A program made the position numbers and the translations under genes. Shown here piece after piece: positions 32,994-42,216 of a stretch of DNA of 64,000 bases. Positions within the stretch are counted from its first letter, which is position 1, and each line of letters begins with the position of its first letter. A model generated the notes under the pieces. It was not told the DNA's origin and did not search any database. It was given only the letters and a program-made list of their open reading frames with translations. The stretch comes from Chitinophaga pinensis (GTDB taxonomy: Bacteria > Bacteroidota > Bacteroidia > Flavobacteriales_D > Crocinitomicaceae). The stretch covers positions 124,001 through 188,000 of the forward strand of contig CAMDNE010000001.1 in the NCBI GenBank assembly GCA_945902745.1. Reading direction: 5' to 3'.

Positions 32994-34484
32994 TTATAAC
33001 CTTTCCAGCGGTGTTTTGACTCCGTCTACCAATGAATAACAAGATAGTTTATCCTTAAAAACGGAAGATTTAAAAACCGATTTTTTTAAAAGCATTCGAA
33101 CACACTCTTGTATCCCTTCAACTATTGATGGGTGAGGATGAATTAATTCAGATAAAACTTCAATCGACATGTTTAATTTAATCAATAATCCAACTGCTTG
33201 AATTGCAGATGATGCATGCTCTCCAACAGCTCTCATGCCTAATATTTTCATTTCCTTATCATTGGTAACAATAATCTTAAAAAAACCTTGTGTTTTACGC
33301 ATCGCAATTGCCCGTGCAATTACTGAAAAGTCTAATTTCACAACTTTTACAGGAATATTGTTTTGTATACAAGTTTGTTCGTTCATTCCAACAGCCGCCA
33401 CTTCAGGATGCAAAAACATGATTGTACAAATATTGTCATAACTTAATCGCTCAGTTTTTTGACCAAACATTTTTTCAACAGCATGACGCGCTTCAATTTC
33501 GCCCATGTTGACCAATGCAATTCTGCCACTAACATCACCAACAGCATAAATATTAGGGATATTTGTTCGTGTGTCATCGTCACCGATATGTATTCCACGT
33601 TGCGACATTTCAACTCCTGCTGTTTCCAAACCTAAATTCTCAACATTTGGAATTCGACCAATTGACATCAATGCTTTTTCAACGCGAATGATTTCCTTTC
33701 GGCCATCAGAATAGGCTAGTTCATATTCTACTTCACCATCAATTGTTTCCATTCTTTCCAATTTGGCATTTGAATGAATTACAACTCCTTTTTCAATCAG
33801 GTTTCCAGCTACCAATTTTGAAATATCTTCGTCTTCAAATGGTAATATGCGCTCTGCTCTATCTATAATATGAACTTTTGTCTTTCCGAAATTTGAAAAT
33901 ATAGTTGCGTATTCACAACCTATAACTCCGGCTCCAACGATTACTAAACTTTTCGGATAATCTTCTATTTGATCAATTCCATCGCTGGTCATAATCGTTT
34001 TTTCATCAACAATTATTTTAGGGTCCTTTCTTGGTCTACTGCCTGTTGCAAGAATTATATTATCCCCCCAAATAACTTTTTGCTCGCCTTCATGATTAAT
34101 AATTACCTCATTCTTCGATTTTAAACTTCCTGCACCTCTTTCATAATGTAGGAGTTTTTGCATTGTTTCCGTTTGCAGCAATTTAATATGACAAGAGTAT
34201 TGAAACTTGCGCTCAAAAATGGCTTCGTCTAATGTTTTTTTGACATCTTTCCATGATAATTCAAATTTCGAGCGTCCACTTGATACGATCATTTCATTTA
34301 TTCCAGATACTTTGTTCGCAATTTCCCAAAGAGTTTTAGATGAAAGAGCACCATTGTAAACTCCTGCGCCCCCAACTTTATCTTTTTCAATTAAGCAAAC
34401 GCGTTTTCCATAATCTATTGCTCGCATTGCTCCTGCATATCCTGCGGGACCACCACCTATAATTATTAAATCAAATTTATCCAT
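32994..34484 (-). CDS. Lpd-like FAD/NAD(P) oxidoreductase without the redox disulfide
   Basis: The 496-aa protein has the pyridine nucleotide-disulfide oxidoreductase layout: FAD motif DLIIIGGGPAGYAGAMRAI, the ATG motif IILATGSRPR, NAD-binding LVIVGAGVIGCEYATIFSNFG, the second FAD motif NIYAVGDVSG, and a dimer domain with ELIHPHPSIVEGIQE. The CxxxxC active-site disulfide is absent: GGAGVYNGALSSKTL has Gly and Ala at the two Cys positions. It therefore cannot act as dihydrolipoamide dehydrogenase. It resembles transhydrogenase- or quinone-reductase-like members such as mycobacterial LpdA, which have also lost these Cys. The substrate is unknown. Confidence 0.85.
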   Translation of the reverse strand: MDKFDLIIIGGGPAGYAGAMRAIDYGKRVCLIEKDKVGGAGVYNGALSSKTLWEIANKVSGINEMIVSSGRSKFELSWKDVKKTLDEAIFERKFQYSCHIKLLQTETMQKLLHYERGAGSLKSKNEVIINHEGEQKVIWGDNIILATGSRPRKDPKIIVDEKTIMTSDGIDQIEDYPKSLVIVGAGVIGCEYATIFSNFGKTKVHIIDRAERILPFEDEDISKLVAGNLIEKGVVIHSNAKLERMETIDGEVEYELAYSDGRKEIIRVEKALMSIGRIPNVENLGLETAGVEMSQRGIHIGDDDTRTNIPNIYAVGDVSGRIALVNMGEIEARHAVEKMFGQKTERLSYDNICTIMFLHPEVAAVGMNEQTCIQNNIPVKVVKLDFSVIARAIAMRKTQGFFKIIVTNDKEMKILGMRAVGEHASSAIQAVGLLIKLNMSIEVLSELIHPHPSIVEGIQECVRMLLKKSVFKSSVFKDKLSCYSLVDGVKTPLERL

Positions 34485-34616
34485 CTTTTAACTAAATTCG
34501 CACTGATTTTATTCTATAATAACACTTCAAAAGATTGGAAACTTTTATAGATGTAATTAGACGCTATAAATATAAAAATATAAGCCAAGTTGAACATTAA
34601 CTAATGCCTAATTAAT

Positions 34617-35108
34617 TTGAAAGAAGAATTCAAACAAGCAATTGAAAATGCTAAAATTGAAAAGGAAATCATTAAAAAATCCTTTGTTAAATTAAAGCAA
34701 AAAAAGCCGAAAGATTTAGACCAAGCATTTGAATCTCTTCATACGAAAGTTTTTCAGAAAATTGATTGTCTAGATTGTGCAAATTGCTGTAAAACAACAA
34801 GTCCAATATTTCGAGATATTGACATTAAAAGAATTTCTAAATATTTCAGAATAAAAGAAAATCAATTCATTGATCAATATTTGTTTATGGATGCAGAAAG
34901 TGATTATGTATTGAAACAGTCACCATGTGCTTTTTTAGGCAATGACAACAAATGTTCCATCTATGAATACAGACCCTTGGCATGTAGAGAATACCCGCAT
35001 ACCGATCGGAAAAATATGCATCAAATTTTAGAGTTGACACAAAAAAATACAGAGATTTGTCCGGCTGTGGCAAAAATCGTAAATGAAATTGTTTTAAAAT
35101 ATAAATAG
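34617..35108 (+). CDS. YkgJ-family cysteine cluster protein
   Basis: The 163-aa protein starts at TTG 34617; the only nearby ATG (34603) hits a stop after three codons. The eight-Cys pattern DCLDCANCC ... PCAFLGNDNKCSIYEYRPLACREYPHT ... ICPAV is the YkgJ family signature, thought to bind zinc or an iron-sulfur cluster. It is cytoplasmic and possibly involved in metal or redox processes or nucleic acid handling; function is unproven. The N-terminal 40 residues are a charged helix (QAIENAKIEKEIIKKSFVKLKQKKPK). Confidence 0.85.
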   Translation: MKEEFKQAIENAKIEKEIIKKSFVKLKQKKPKDLDQAFESLHTKVFQKIDCLDCANCCKTTSPIFRDIDIKRISKYFRIKENQFIDQYLFMDAESDYVLKQSPCAFLGNDNKCSIYEYRPLACREYPHTDRKNMHQILELTQKNTEICPAVAKIVNEIVLKYK

Positions 35109-35160
35109 AGCCAACTATTTTATGATTATTTTCGTCTAGAACTGTGAAACATTTATAACT

Positions 35161-38100
35161 ATGAAAATTAAACTGGCAAAATTACTGCTGGCTTTTATTA
35201 GCTTCTCTCCACTAATTTCCGCTGCTCAAAAAGGCAAAGATAGCACCTACACGACGGTTTCAGTTACAAATACCATTGTAAACACATATACTTATCTAAT
35301 GGCAAATGCCTCTGCAGGCGGCACATCAATTAATGTTAATAGCAGTACAATGGCGGGTGGCGCTTTTACAGGAAATCTGGCTGCTGGTGATCTTATCATG
35401 ATCATCCAAATGCAAGGTGCAACAATGGATATTGATTTGACAGTTTCTTTACCTGCACCAGGTGGATGGGCTTCAAATTATACTACTCCAAATGGGCATA
35501 CATATGATGGGTCTTGGCCACAATATCAAGATCTTTGGGGACAAATCACAACGGTTGCACCTTTTAACAATTATAACAATGCTGGGAAACATGAGCTCAG
35601 AGAAGTACTAAGTATTTCAGGTGGAAATATCATAAATTTAACTTGTGCGTTACAAAATTCTTACACAGCAACTGGGCATACACAAATTGTGCGGATTCCT
35701 AGATTTAAAAATTTAACATTAACTGCAGGTGCCTCCTCAATTGTTCCAGTTGCTTGGAATGGTCAAACTGGCGGAGTTGTAGCAATAGAAGTTAATGGAA
35801 ATTTAGTAATCGATGCGGGAGCAAAAATCTCCGCAAGCGCAATGGGTTCGAGGGGAGCGTTAGCAAATAATCCTGGTGTAGGAACAGGTACCGCAACTAC
35901 CCATACTAATGGAAATGGTTTCGGAAGCACTTTTTTAGGAACCTTTAATGGTGCCGATGGTGCTCGAAAAGGAGAAGGAATTGGAGGTTATACAACTGAA
36001 TATGCTGCTTTATACTCGGAATTTGGACGAGGAGCTCCTGCTAATGGTGGAGGTGGTGGCGGCCATTCAAATTCTGGCGGTGGCGGTGGTGCCAACGTCG
36101 GTGCTGGGGCATACACAGGGAAAGGTGTTCCAACAACCACTTTTGGAAATGGTCCTTGGAATCTAGAATTAGCTGGTTTTGGAGGTTCCTCAAGTTCTGG
36201 CGGTGGTAGAGGAGGATATTCCTTGTCTTTGTCTGATCAAAATGCGCTGGTATCTAAACCAAATTTAGCTATTTGGGGAGGGAATGCCCGAAGAGAAAAT
36301 GGTGGTTTAGGAGGTCATCCTTTAGCCTATGACGCAACCCGCTTATTCATGGGTGGCGGAGGCGGCGCTGGTGAAGAAGATTCTGGACAAGCAGGAGATG
36401 GAGGTACTGGAGGAGGAATAGTTTATGTCGTTTCATATGGAACTATTAGTGGAACGGGTAGCATAGAATCTAATGGAGCTGTTGGTCAAAATACGAATCC
36501 ATTAAATCAAGCATTAAGTGGAATTCCTTCAACTACAAATAAAAAAGGAAATGATGGAGCAGGAGGCGGTGGTGCTGGTGGTTCCATTTATATTAAAAAT
36601 ATCGCAGCAATTCCAGCAACAATTTCATTAACTGCTAATGGCGGTGTTGGTGGAAATCAAAATTTAACATTTAACTTTCCTGCTGTGTCAGAAGCATCTG
36701 GCCCTGGTGGTGGCGGTGGTGGTGGTAATATCACACTTACTTCAGGAACACCTATTCAATCTATTATTGGTGGTATTTCTGGCACAACAAATTCAACTCA
36801 ATTATCAGAATTCAACGTGAACGGTGCAACAAATGGTGCTGCTGGCGTTGTGAATCCAGCGAGTACGATTTTCAATTATACCGCTAATAATGTAAGTATT
36901 TGTCAAGGAACGAATCCAACTTTGACGGCTGTTGTAACTGGTATTTTACCTGGTACTTTAAATTGGTACGCTGTGCCTTTTGGAGGAGCCTCACTTGGCA
37001 CTGGTTTAACCTATACTATTCCATTGCCGCTTCTTGCTGCAGGAGTTTATACGTATTACGTTGGTGTTTGTCCAGGAACATTTAGAATTCCGGTTAAAGT
37101 TACAGTAAATCCTAAACCCGTTATAAATGGTCCCGCTGTTTTAACCAATCCGAATTGTATCTCCGCAGGTTCAATTACTGCATTAACAGTTAGTAGTGGC
37201 ACAGCAGCTTATACTTATTCTTGGAATGGAACAGCAACTGTTGGTCCTGATTATACTAATATTCCGGCTGGAACATATAATTTGACGGTTACAGACAGTA
37301 AAGGTTGTACTGCAACTTCAGGACCTTATAACTTAGTTGGCACTTCAGGACCAATTATTAACGCTACAGCAGTAGTTGTCACAAATCAACTGTGTAATGG
37401 TACATTAGGTTCTATTACAGGAATCACTGCAACAGGAACAAGTTTAACTTATTTATGGTCAAATTCAGGTGGCGCCTCATTAAATGCTACAAATTTAGTG
37501 GCTGGAGCATATACATTGACAGTTACAGATGGAGTTGGTTGCACATCTACTTCAGGTCCTTATAATGTTGGTTTTACCGCTGGACCCACAGTTAATGCAA
37601 CTGGATTAGTTATTACACCTGAAACATGCGGAAATGCAAACGGTGCTATTTCTGGAATCACTGCAACTGGAACGGGATTAACGTATACTTATAATGGGGT
37701 TTCGAATCCATCAACGGGTATTTCCTCGCAAGTTGGGGGATCTTATACACTAGTAATTTCAGATGTAAATGGTTGCACTGTTTCATCTGGACCACATGTG
37801 ATTCCTTCAATTGCAGGTCCTACAATTAGTACAATTGGAATTAACGTATTGAATGAAAATTGTAATCAAGGAAATGGAAGTATTTCTGGTTTAACGATTG
37901 TTGGAGGAACTCCAATATACACGATTAGTTGGTCCAATACTGCACAAACGACTATGGATATTTCCAATATTGTAACAGGGCAGTATACGTTAACTGTGAC
38001 TGATTTCAATAATTGTGTTGCAACTTCAGGACCTTATGATATTGCAAATTTATCAGGACCAGTATTAGATGTTACAGGCGTTACTTTACAGAATGAATTG

Positions 38101-40215
38101 TGTAATGGAACAATGGGTTCTATAACAGGAATTACGGCAACAGGTTCAGGATTAATTTATTCTTGGTCAAATTCTGGCGGAGCTGCATTAGATGCGACGA
38201 ATTTAACAGCTGGGTCTTATACTTTAACCGTAACTGATGGGGCAGGATGTACAGCAACTGCCGGGCCTTACGTTATTTCGTTTGTTGCAGGTCCAACAGT
38301 TGATGCTACGAATAGTGTTATTACTCCAGCGACTTGCGGACTTGCGAATGGGTCTATTAATGGAATGACCGCAACAGGAAATGGATTAATTTATACTTGG
38401 AACGCTATTGTTAGTGCTTCATTGAATTTAGCCAATCAAAACGGGGGGAATTATACACTTGTGGTGACTGATAATAATGGGTGTACTGTTTCATCTGGTC
38501 CGCATAATATAGCTACGATTTCGAGTCCAACTATTAATATTGGTTCAATAGTGATGGTGCCAGAAAATTGTAATCTTGCAAATGGTAGTATTAGTGGAAT
38601 TACAATTTCAGGCGGAAGCCCTGGTTATTCCTATTCATGGACTGGAACGAGTCAAACAACCTTAGATATAACAAATTTATCTGCAGGAAGTTATTCTTTA
38701 ACAGTTACAGATCTAAGCGGGTGTGTGGTGAACGGTGGTCCTTATTCAGTGACTAATTCAGGTGGACCAAACTTGGATGAAACGAATGCTGTCGTTACGA
38801 ACTTGCTTTGTGACGGTACACTTGGAACAATTTCTGGAATTACTTCGACAGGAACAGGATTAAGTTATAGCTGGTCCAATGGAGGAGGAAATTCACTTGA
38901 TGCAACAGGATTAGCAGCAGGAACTTATACGCTAACGGTAACAGATATTAACGGTTGTACTTATAATTCATTGCCTTATACAATAAATCCTTTAGTCCCT
39001 TTTGATTTAGATTTATTAGGCATTTTGGTTACTCAAACATCGTGTACATCGAATACAGGAACTGTTACTGGAGCCATTTTAGTAGGAGGAGTTAATGCTG
39101 TCGTTTCATGGACAAATAGCACTGGGACATACAGCGCAAATACATTGGATATTGCAAATTTACCATTCGGAACTTACACAATAACAGCTAGCGATGACCA
39201 AGGTTGTTCTGAATCATTTACAATTTACATAACACAATTAAATGCACCAATGATTGATTTAAGTTTGATGGTTCTTACTCCTGAACATTGTGGACAAAGT
39301 GATGCTAGTATTACAGGTGTTTCAGCTGTTGGAGGGTTCGGAGCATATACATATATGTGGAATAATGATCCACTCATAAATACACCAGATTTAGCAGGTC
39401 TTACAGCAGGTGATTACATTGTTACAGTTACGGATGTTGCTGGTTGTTTTGATCAGCAAACAATAACTGTAACTGGTTCAACTTTGCCTGTAATTGCAAT
39501 AAACAACCTTGATATAAACTCAATTACATGTTTAAATAACGGCTCAATTTCAGGAATTCAAGTTACAGGTGCGCAGCCAATTACTTATTCTTGGACAGGA
39601 ACAACTGAAACAACTTTGGATATCTCCAATTTAACAGCTGGAAGTTACACGTTAACAGCAACGGATAATTTTGGTTGTACGAGTACTTATGGCCCAATCG
39701 ATTTTGTTGACCCAACTCCGCCAATTGCTGCATTTACTTGGAGTCCGAATGAACCAGTCATATTTGAAAATGTAAACTTTACAAATACATCAATTGGATC
39801 AACTTTAACTTCTACTTGGACAATTGATGGGCAGCAATTCAATTCTGCAGATGCACAATATGCTTTCAATGATATCGGCGACATGATCGTCACTTTGTCA
39901 ATAGTAGATGGAAATGGTTGTGTTTCAAGTGTTTCAAATACTATTTCCGTTTTTGGAGAGCTTATAATACCAAATGTTATTACTGTAAATCAAGATGACG
40001 TTAACGAAAAATTTGTCATTCAAGGATTAAAACCAAATTCAGGTTTGGTTATTATTAATCGATGGGGCGAGGTTGTTCTTGATACAGATAATTATTTGAA
40101 CGATTGGGAAGGAAAAGATATATCTGGTAAAGAATTGACCGATGGCGTTTATACTTATTTGCTAAAAGAACCAGATGGTAATTTAAAACATGGTATTATT
40201 CATTTGATTCGATAA
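35161..40215 (+). CDS. Giant T9SS type-B secreted adhesin with SprB-like repeats and PKD-like domain
   Basis: The 1684-aa protein has a signal peptide (LLLAFISFSPLISAAQK). Residues about 230-570 are extremely Gly-rich (GGGGGGHSNSGGGGGANVG). About 11 SprB-like units of 75-80 residues follow, each with a Cys near the start (CNGTLGSITGITATG), a Y-S-W strand and an AG(S/T)YTLTVTD..GCT end. A PKD-like domain follows (PIAAFTWSPNEPVIFENVNFTN), then a gliding-motility-type C-terminal domain (VIINRWGEVVLDTDNY, DGVYTYLLK), the type-B T9SS signal. Disulfides between the paired Cys of each unit are likely. The role is surface adhesion or gliding by analogy with SprB. Confidence 0.88.
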   Translation: MKIKLAKLLLAFISFSPLISAAQKGKDSTYTTVSVTNTIVNTYTYLMANASAGGTSINVNSSTMAGGAFTGNLAAGDLIMIIQMQGATMDIDLTVSLPAPGGWASNYTTPNGHTYDGSWPQYQDLWGQITTVAPFNNYNNAGKHELREVLSISGGNIINLTCALQNSYTATGHTQIVRIPRFKNLTLTAGASSIVPVAWNGQTGGVVAIEVNGNLVIDAGAKISASAMGSRGALANNPGVGTGTATTHTNGNGFGSTFLGTFNGADGARKGEGIGGYTTEYAALYSEFGRGAPANGGGGGGHSNSGGGGGANVGAGAYTGKGVPTTTFGNGPWNLELAGFGGSSSSGGGRGGYSLSLSDQNALVSKPNLAIWGGNARRENGGLGGHPLAYDATRLFMGGGGGAGEEDSGQAGDGGTGGGIVYVVSYGTISGTGSIESNGAVGQNTNPLNQALSGIPSTTNKKGNDGAGGGGAGGSIYIKNIAAIPATISLTANGGVGGNQNLTFNFPAVSEASGPGGGGGGGNITLTSGTPIQSIIGGISGTTNSTQLSEFNVNGATNGAAGVVNPASTIFNYTANNVSICQGTNPTLTAVVTGILPGTLNWYAVPFGGASLGTGLTYTIPLPLLAAGVYTYYVGVCPGTFRIPVKVTVNPKPVINGPAVLTNPNCISAGSITALTVSSGTAAYTYSWNGTATVGPDYTNIPAGTYNLTVTDSKGCTATSGPYNLVGTSGPIINATAVVVTNQLCNGTLGSITGITATGTSLTYLWSNSGGASLNATNLVAGAYTLTVTDGVGCTSTSGPYNVGFTAGPTVNATGLVITPETCGNANGAISGITATGTGLTYTYNGVSNPSTGISSQVGGSYTLVISDVNGCTVSSGPHVIPSIAGPTISTIGINVLNENCNQGNGSISGLTIVGGTPIYTISWSNTAQTTMDISNIVTGQYTLTVTDFNNCVATSGPYDIANLSGPVLDVTGVTLQNELCNGTMGSITGITATGSGLIYSWSNSGGAALDATNLTAGSYTLTVTDGAGCTATAGPYVISFVAGPTVDATNSVITPATCGLANGSINGMTATGNGLIYTWNAIVSASLNLANQNGGNYTLVVTDNNGCTVSSGPHNIATISSPTINIGSIVMVPENCNLANGSISGITISGGSPGYSYSWTGTSQTTLDITNLSAGSYSLTVTDLSGCVVNGGPYSVTNSGGPNLDETNAVVTNLLCDGTLGTISGITSTGTGLSYSWSNGGGNSLDATGLAAGTYTLTVTDINGCTYNSLPYTINPLVPFDLDLLGILVTQTSCTSNTGTVTGAILVGGVNAVVSWTNSTGTYSANTLDIANLPFGTYTITASDDQGCSESFTIYITQLNAPMIDLSLMVLTPEHCGQSDASITGVSAVGGFGAYTYMWNNDPLINTPDLAGLTAGDYIVTVTDVAGCFDQQTITVTGSTLPVIAINNLDINSITCLNNGSISGIQVTGAQPITYSWTGTTETTLDISNLTAGSYTLTATDNFGCTSTYGPIDFVDPTPPIAAFTWSPNEPVIFENVNFTNTSIGSTLTSTWTIDGQQFNSADAQYAFNDIGDMIVTLSIVDGNGCVSSVSNTISVFGELIIPNVITVNQDDVNEKFVIQGLKPNSGLVIINRWGEVVLDTDNYLNDWEGKDISGKELTDGVYTYLLKEPDGNLKHGIIHLIR
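37393..39000 (+). repeat. 708-bp higher-order repeat inside the adhesin gene
   Basis: SprB-like units 2, 5 and 8 share the C(N/D)GT.G.I(T/S)GIT.TG...SW/LWSN pattern, units 3 and 6 share TCG.ANG, and units 4 and 7 share ENCN..NGSISG.TI.GG.P.Y..SW. The anchoring Cys codons of units 2, 5 and 8 are at 37393, 38101 and 38809, exactly 708 bp apart twice. So a three-unit block of 236 residues was duplicated as a whole. Confidence 0.85.
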
Positions 40216-40259
40216 GTTAAATTTATTGTTGTAGCTTAATCCCCAAGTTGAAAAATTAA

Positions 40260-40847
40260 ATGGTAGACACCTTAAATAGTGTAATTGCTTCAGATATCCG
40301 AAATTCATATTTGCGGTATTTAGAGAAATTTTCTAATGAAGATCAACGGAGTATTTCTGTGAACCATTTTGGCATTTTCTCTCAAGATTTGATTAATAGT
40401 ATTGCGAATGGCGTTGAAGAAATTATGGTCTCAAGTGGAGATCAAAAGAAATTAATAAAACGAGTTTTCTCAATTTTAATAGAAGGTCTTCAAAACATTC
40501 GTTCACATGGTGAAAAGGATGAGTTAAATAGGCAATTGGCTTTCTTGTTTATATGTAAAAACACGGCTTCATATAAAATAGTTTTTGGAAATATTATTCA
40601 AAATGAAGACCGAGATATAATAGTTGAATATTTAGATAAAATTAATAGGCTTGAAAATCAAGAATTAAAAGATTTATATATGAATGTTCTCACTAATGGG
40701 TTTTTATCTAAAAAAGGAGGCGCAGGCTTGGGCTTTTTAACGATGCGTATTAAATCAGAAAACGTTTTAAAGTATTCTATTGAAAATCTAGACAACAATA
40801 AATCCCTTTTTATTGTTGAAGTAGTTTTAAACCGTGATTTGGAATAA
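40260..40847 (+). CDS. SiaB-like protein kinase (DUF6272)
   Basis: The 195-aa soluble protein has a GHKL-like fold: an N-box-like helix VFSILIEGLQNIRSHGE and a glycine loop KKGGAGLGFLTMRIKS near the C-terminus. This is the DUF6272/SiaB pattern. In Pseudomonas, SiaB phosphorylates the partner-switch protein SiaC. Neither SiaC nor a SpoIIE phosphatase is in this window, but a STAS anti-anti-sigma-like protein is at 45179. It starts 44 bp after the adhesin stop, so it may be co-transcribed and linked to surface behaviour (inference). Confidence 0.78.
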   Translation: MVDTLNSVIASDIRNSYLRYLEKFSNEDQRSISVNHFGIFSQDLINSIANGVEEIMVSSGDQKKLIKRVFSILIEGLQNIRSHGEKDELNRQLAFLFICKNTASYKIVFGNIIQNEDRDIIVEYLDKINRLENQELKDLYMNVLTNGFLSKKGGAGLGFLTMRIKSENVLKYSIENLDNNKSLFIVEVVLNRDLE

Positions 40848-40909
40848 AGTTATTCTTTCAAATTAAATCAGTCAGAACAATAAAAACTATTTTTCTAGAT
40901 TAAATAAAA

Positions 40910-41332
40910 TTAAAGCGTTTCCAATTTAGCTACAGTCATCTTTAATGTACTCATATCTGTAATACGTAATAAATAATTTTCTGCTGGATATTCAGTTAAA
41001 TCAAAATTAAGTGACGTATTAGGTTCAAGACTAAAGTCCATTATTGTTTTACCATTATTGTCTTTTAAATTTACAGTGTATGCATTGTTAGAATTATTAG
41101 ACATTATAGTAAGACTTAGAAAATCAATTTTTGAATCAATTTGAACATCTAGCGTATTTTGAAGTTCGTCTATTAATTTTGTTAAGACAAATTCGTTTTT
41201 TTCATCCTCATTATCAACTACTGTAGTTTGTGCCATTGATTTAGACTCAGAATCAGATGAAGTGTTATTTTGAGCATTTGCAGAAGCATTTAATAAAATA
41301 AATAAACTTCCTAATAAGTAAATCTTTTTCAT
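40910..41332 (-). CDS. Secreted protein with T9SS-like C-terminal beta domain
   Basis: The 140-aa protein has a signal peptide (LLGSLFILLNASANAQN), an acidic linker (SSDSESKSMAQTTVVDNEDEKNE) and an 80-residue beta domain. Within that domain, YTVNLKDNNGKTIMDFSLEPNTSLNFDLTEYPAENYLLRITD resembles a type A sorting domain (L.D..G..........DL..YP.G.Y.lri). It may be a small T9SS cargo made mostly of sorting domain. Function is unknown. It is convergent with the SiaB-like gene. Confidence 0.6.
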   Translation of the reverse strand: MKKIYLLGSLFILLNASANAQNNTSSDSESKSMAQTTVVDNEDEKNEFVLTKLIDELQNTLDVQIDSKIDFLSLTIMSNNSNNAYTVNLKDNNGKTIMDFSLEPNTSLNFDLTEYPAENYLLRITDMSTLKMTVAKLETL

Positions 41333-41478
41333 AATTATTGTTTTTTCAATTTGTATGAGTCAAAGAAATAGATCAAATCCCATTTATTTTCAATTATTTG
41401 AACTCTTTAAAATTAAATACGGGAATAGTAATAAACAGAACTACGTATTTCTACTTATTGAAATTTTATATAAGGATA

Positions 41479-41508
41479 TTGTTGTTTTAAAAAATAAACT
41501 TATCTTTG
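41479..41508 (+). promoter_or_regulatory. Promoter of the small Cys-rich protein gene
   Basis: TTG (41479-41481), a 19-nt spacer and TATCTTTG (41501-41508) match the Bacteroidetes -33/-7 consensus (TTG-N19-TAnnTTTG). The ATG at 41531 lies 22 nt further on. Confidence 0.7.
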
Positions 41509-41530
41509 TTTGGAATTATTCTAAATAAGG

Positions 41531-41671
41531 ATGAAACAAGAACTAAAACCAAGTCAAAAAGAATTTCAACAGTTTACTCCCTGCGCTAATTGCTCATGTG
41601 ATAAGAAAAAAGATTGCTGTAAGAAATACAAAAAGCACGGTATACATTGCAAAAAGTGCCCAAAACTTTAA
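41531..41671 (+). CDS. 46-aa Lys/Cys-rich small protein
   Basis: This ORF is too short for the track. It reads MKQELKPSQKEFQQFTPCAN then CSCDKKKDCCKKYKKHGIHC and KKCPKL, with seven Cys in its second half (CANCSC, CC, CKKC) and about one third Lys. It has no signal peptide. The even Cys spacing suggests metal binding. A consensus promoter just upstream supports expression. I think similar small proteins exist in Bacteroidetes but cannot name a family. It is followed 32 bp later by an outer-membrane protein gene. Confidence 0.65.
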   Translation: MKQELKPSQKEFQQFTPCANCSCDKKKDCCKKYKKHGIHCKKCPKL

Positions 41672-41703
41672 ATCACATCTAATTCTTTCCCTATCTTTGG
41701 TTC

Positions 41704-42216
41704 ATGAGATATTTCATATACCTAACGATATTATTTCTTATTAATTCAAGCCACGCAAAATCTCAAGATTCTCTGAATAATTCAATCGGTATCCAAATTG
41801 GTATGACGCGTCTCGACTTTTTTACTGGTTTCCGATATGCACGATCATTTGACAAGTTGGTTCCATTTTGCACCGCTGAAATGGGAATTAATAGAACAAT
41901 TTTCCAATCTCGATTTTTTCCAAAGTTAGGAATTGGTTCTTCGTATTTCGTCGTGAATAAACCCAAACTTAAAATTGGCCCCCAATTATCTTATAGTCAT
42001 TCGCTTTTAAAAGTTAATTCAACTTCAAATCATTTCCATAACTGGAATGAAGTTTACATAGGTGGAAGAATGGAAATTGGTTCAAAAATTCGTTTTACAC
42101 TTGACGTAAATGGTGGTCTATTAAATGAACGGTACTACAATCAAATAAGCAAAAAAAAAGAAGGTGTGAATTCTTTGGGTTTTAATGGTAATATCGGCTT
42201 ACTGTATGTTTGGTAA
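41704..42216 (+). CDS. Probable small outer-membrane beta-barrel protein
   Basis: The 170-aa protein has a signal peptide (YLTILFLINSSHAKSQD) and barrel-like alternating strands (SIGIQIGMTRLDFFTGFRYARSF, FFPKLGIGSSYFVV, LKIGPQLSYSHSLLK, FNGNIGLLYVW). It ends in an aromatic residue, as many outer-membrane proteins do. No family is recognised. A TATCTTTG box ends only 4 nt before the ATG, so a leaderless transcript is possible. Its 3' end overlaps the next gene by 11 bp. Confidence 0.62.
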   Translation: MRYFIYLTILFLINSSHAKSQDSLNNSIGIQIGMTRLDFFTGFRYARSFDKLVPFCTAEMGINRTIFQSRFFPKLGIGSSYFVVNKPKLKIGPQLSYSHSLLKVNSTSNHFHNWNEVYIGGRMEIGSKIRFTLDVNGGLLNERYYNQISKKKEGVNSLGFNGNIGLLYVW

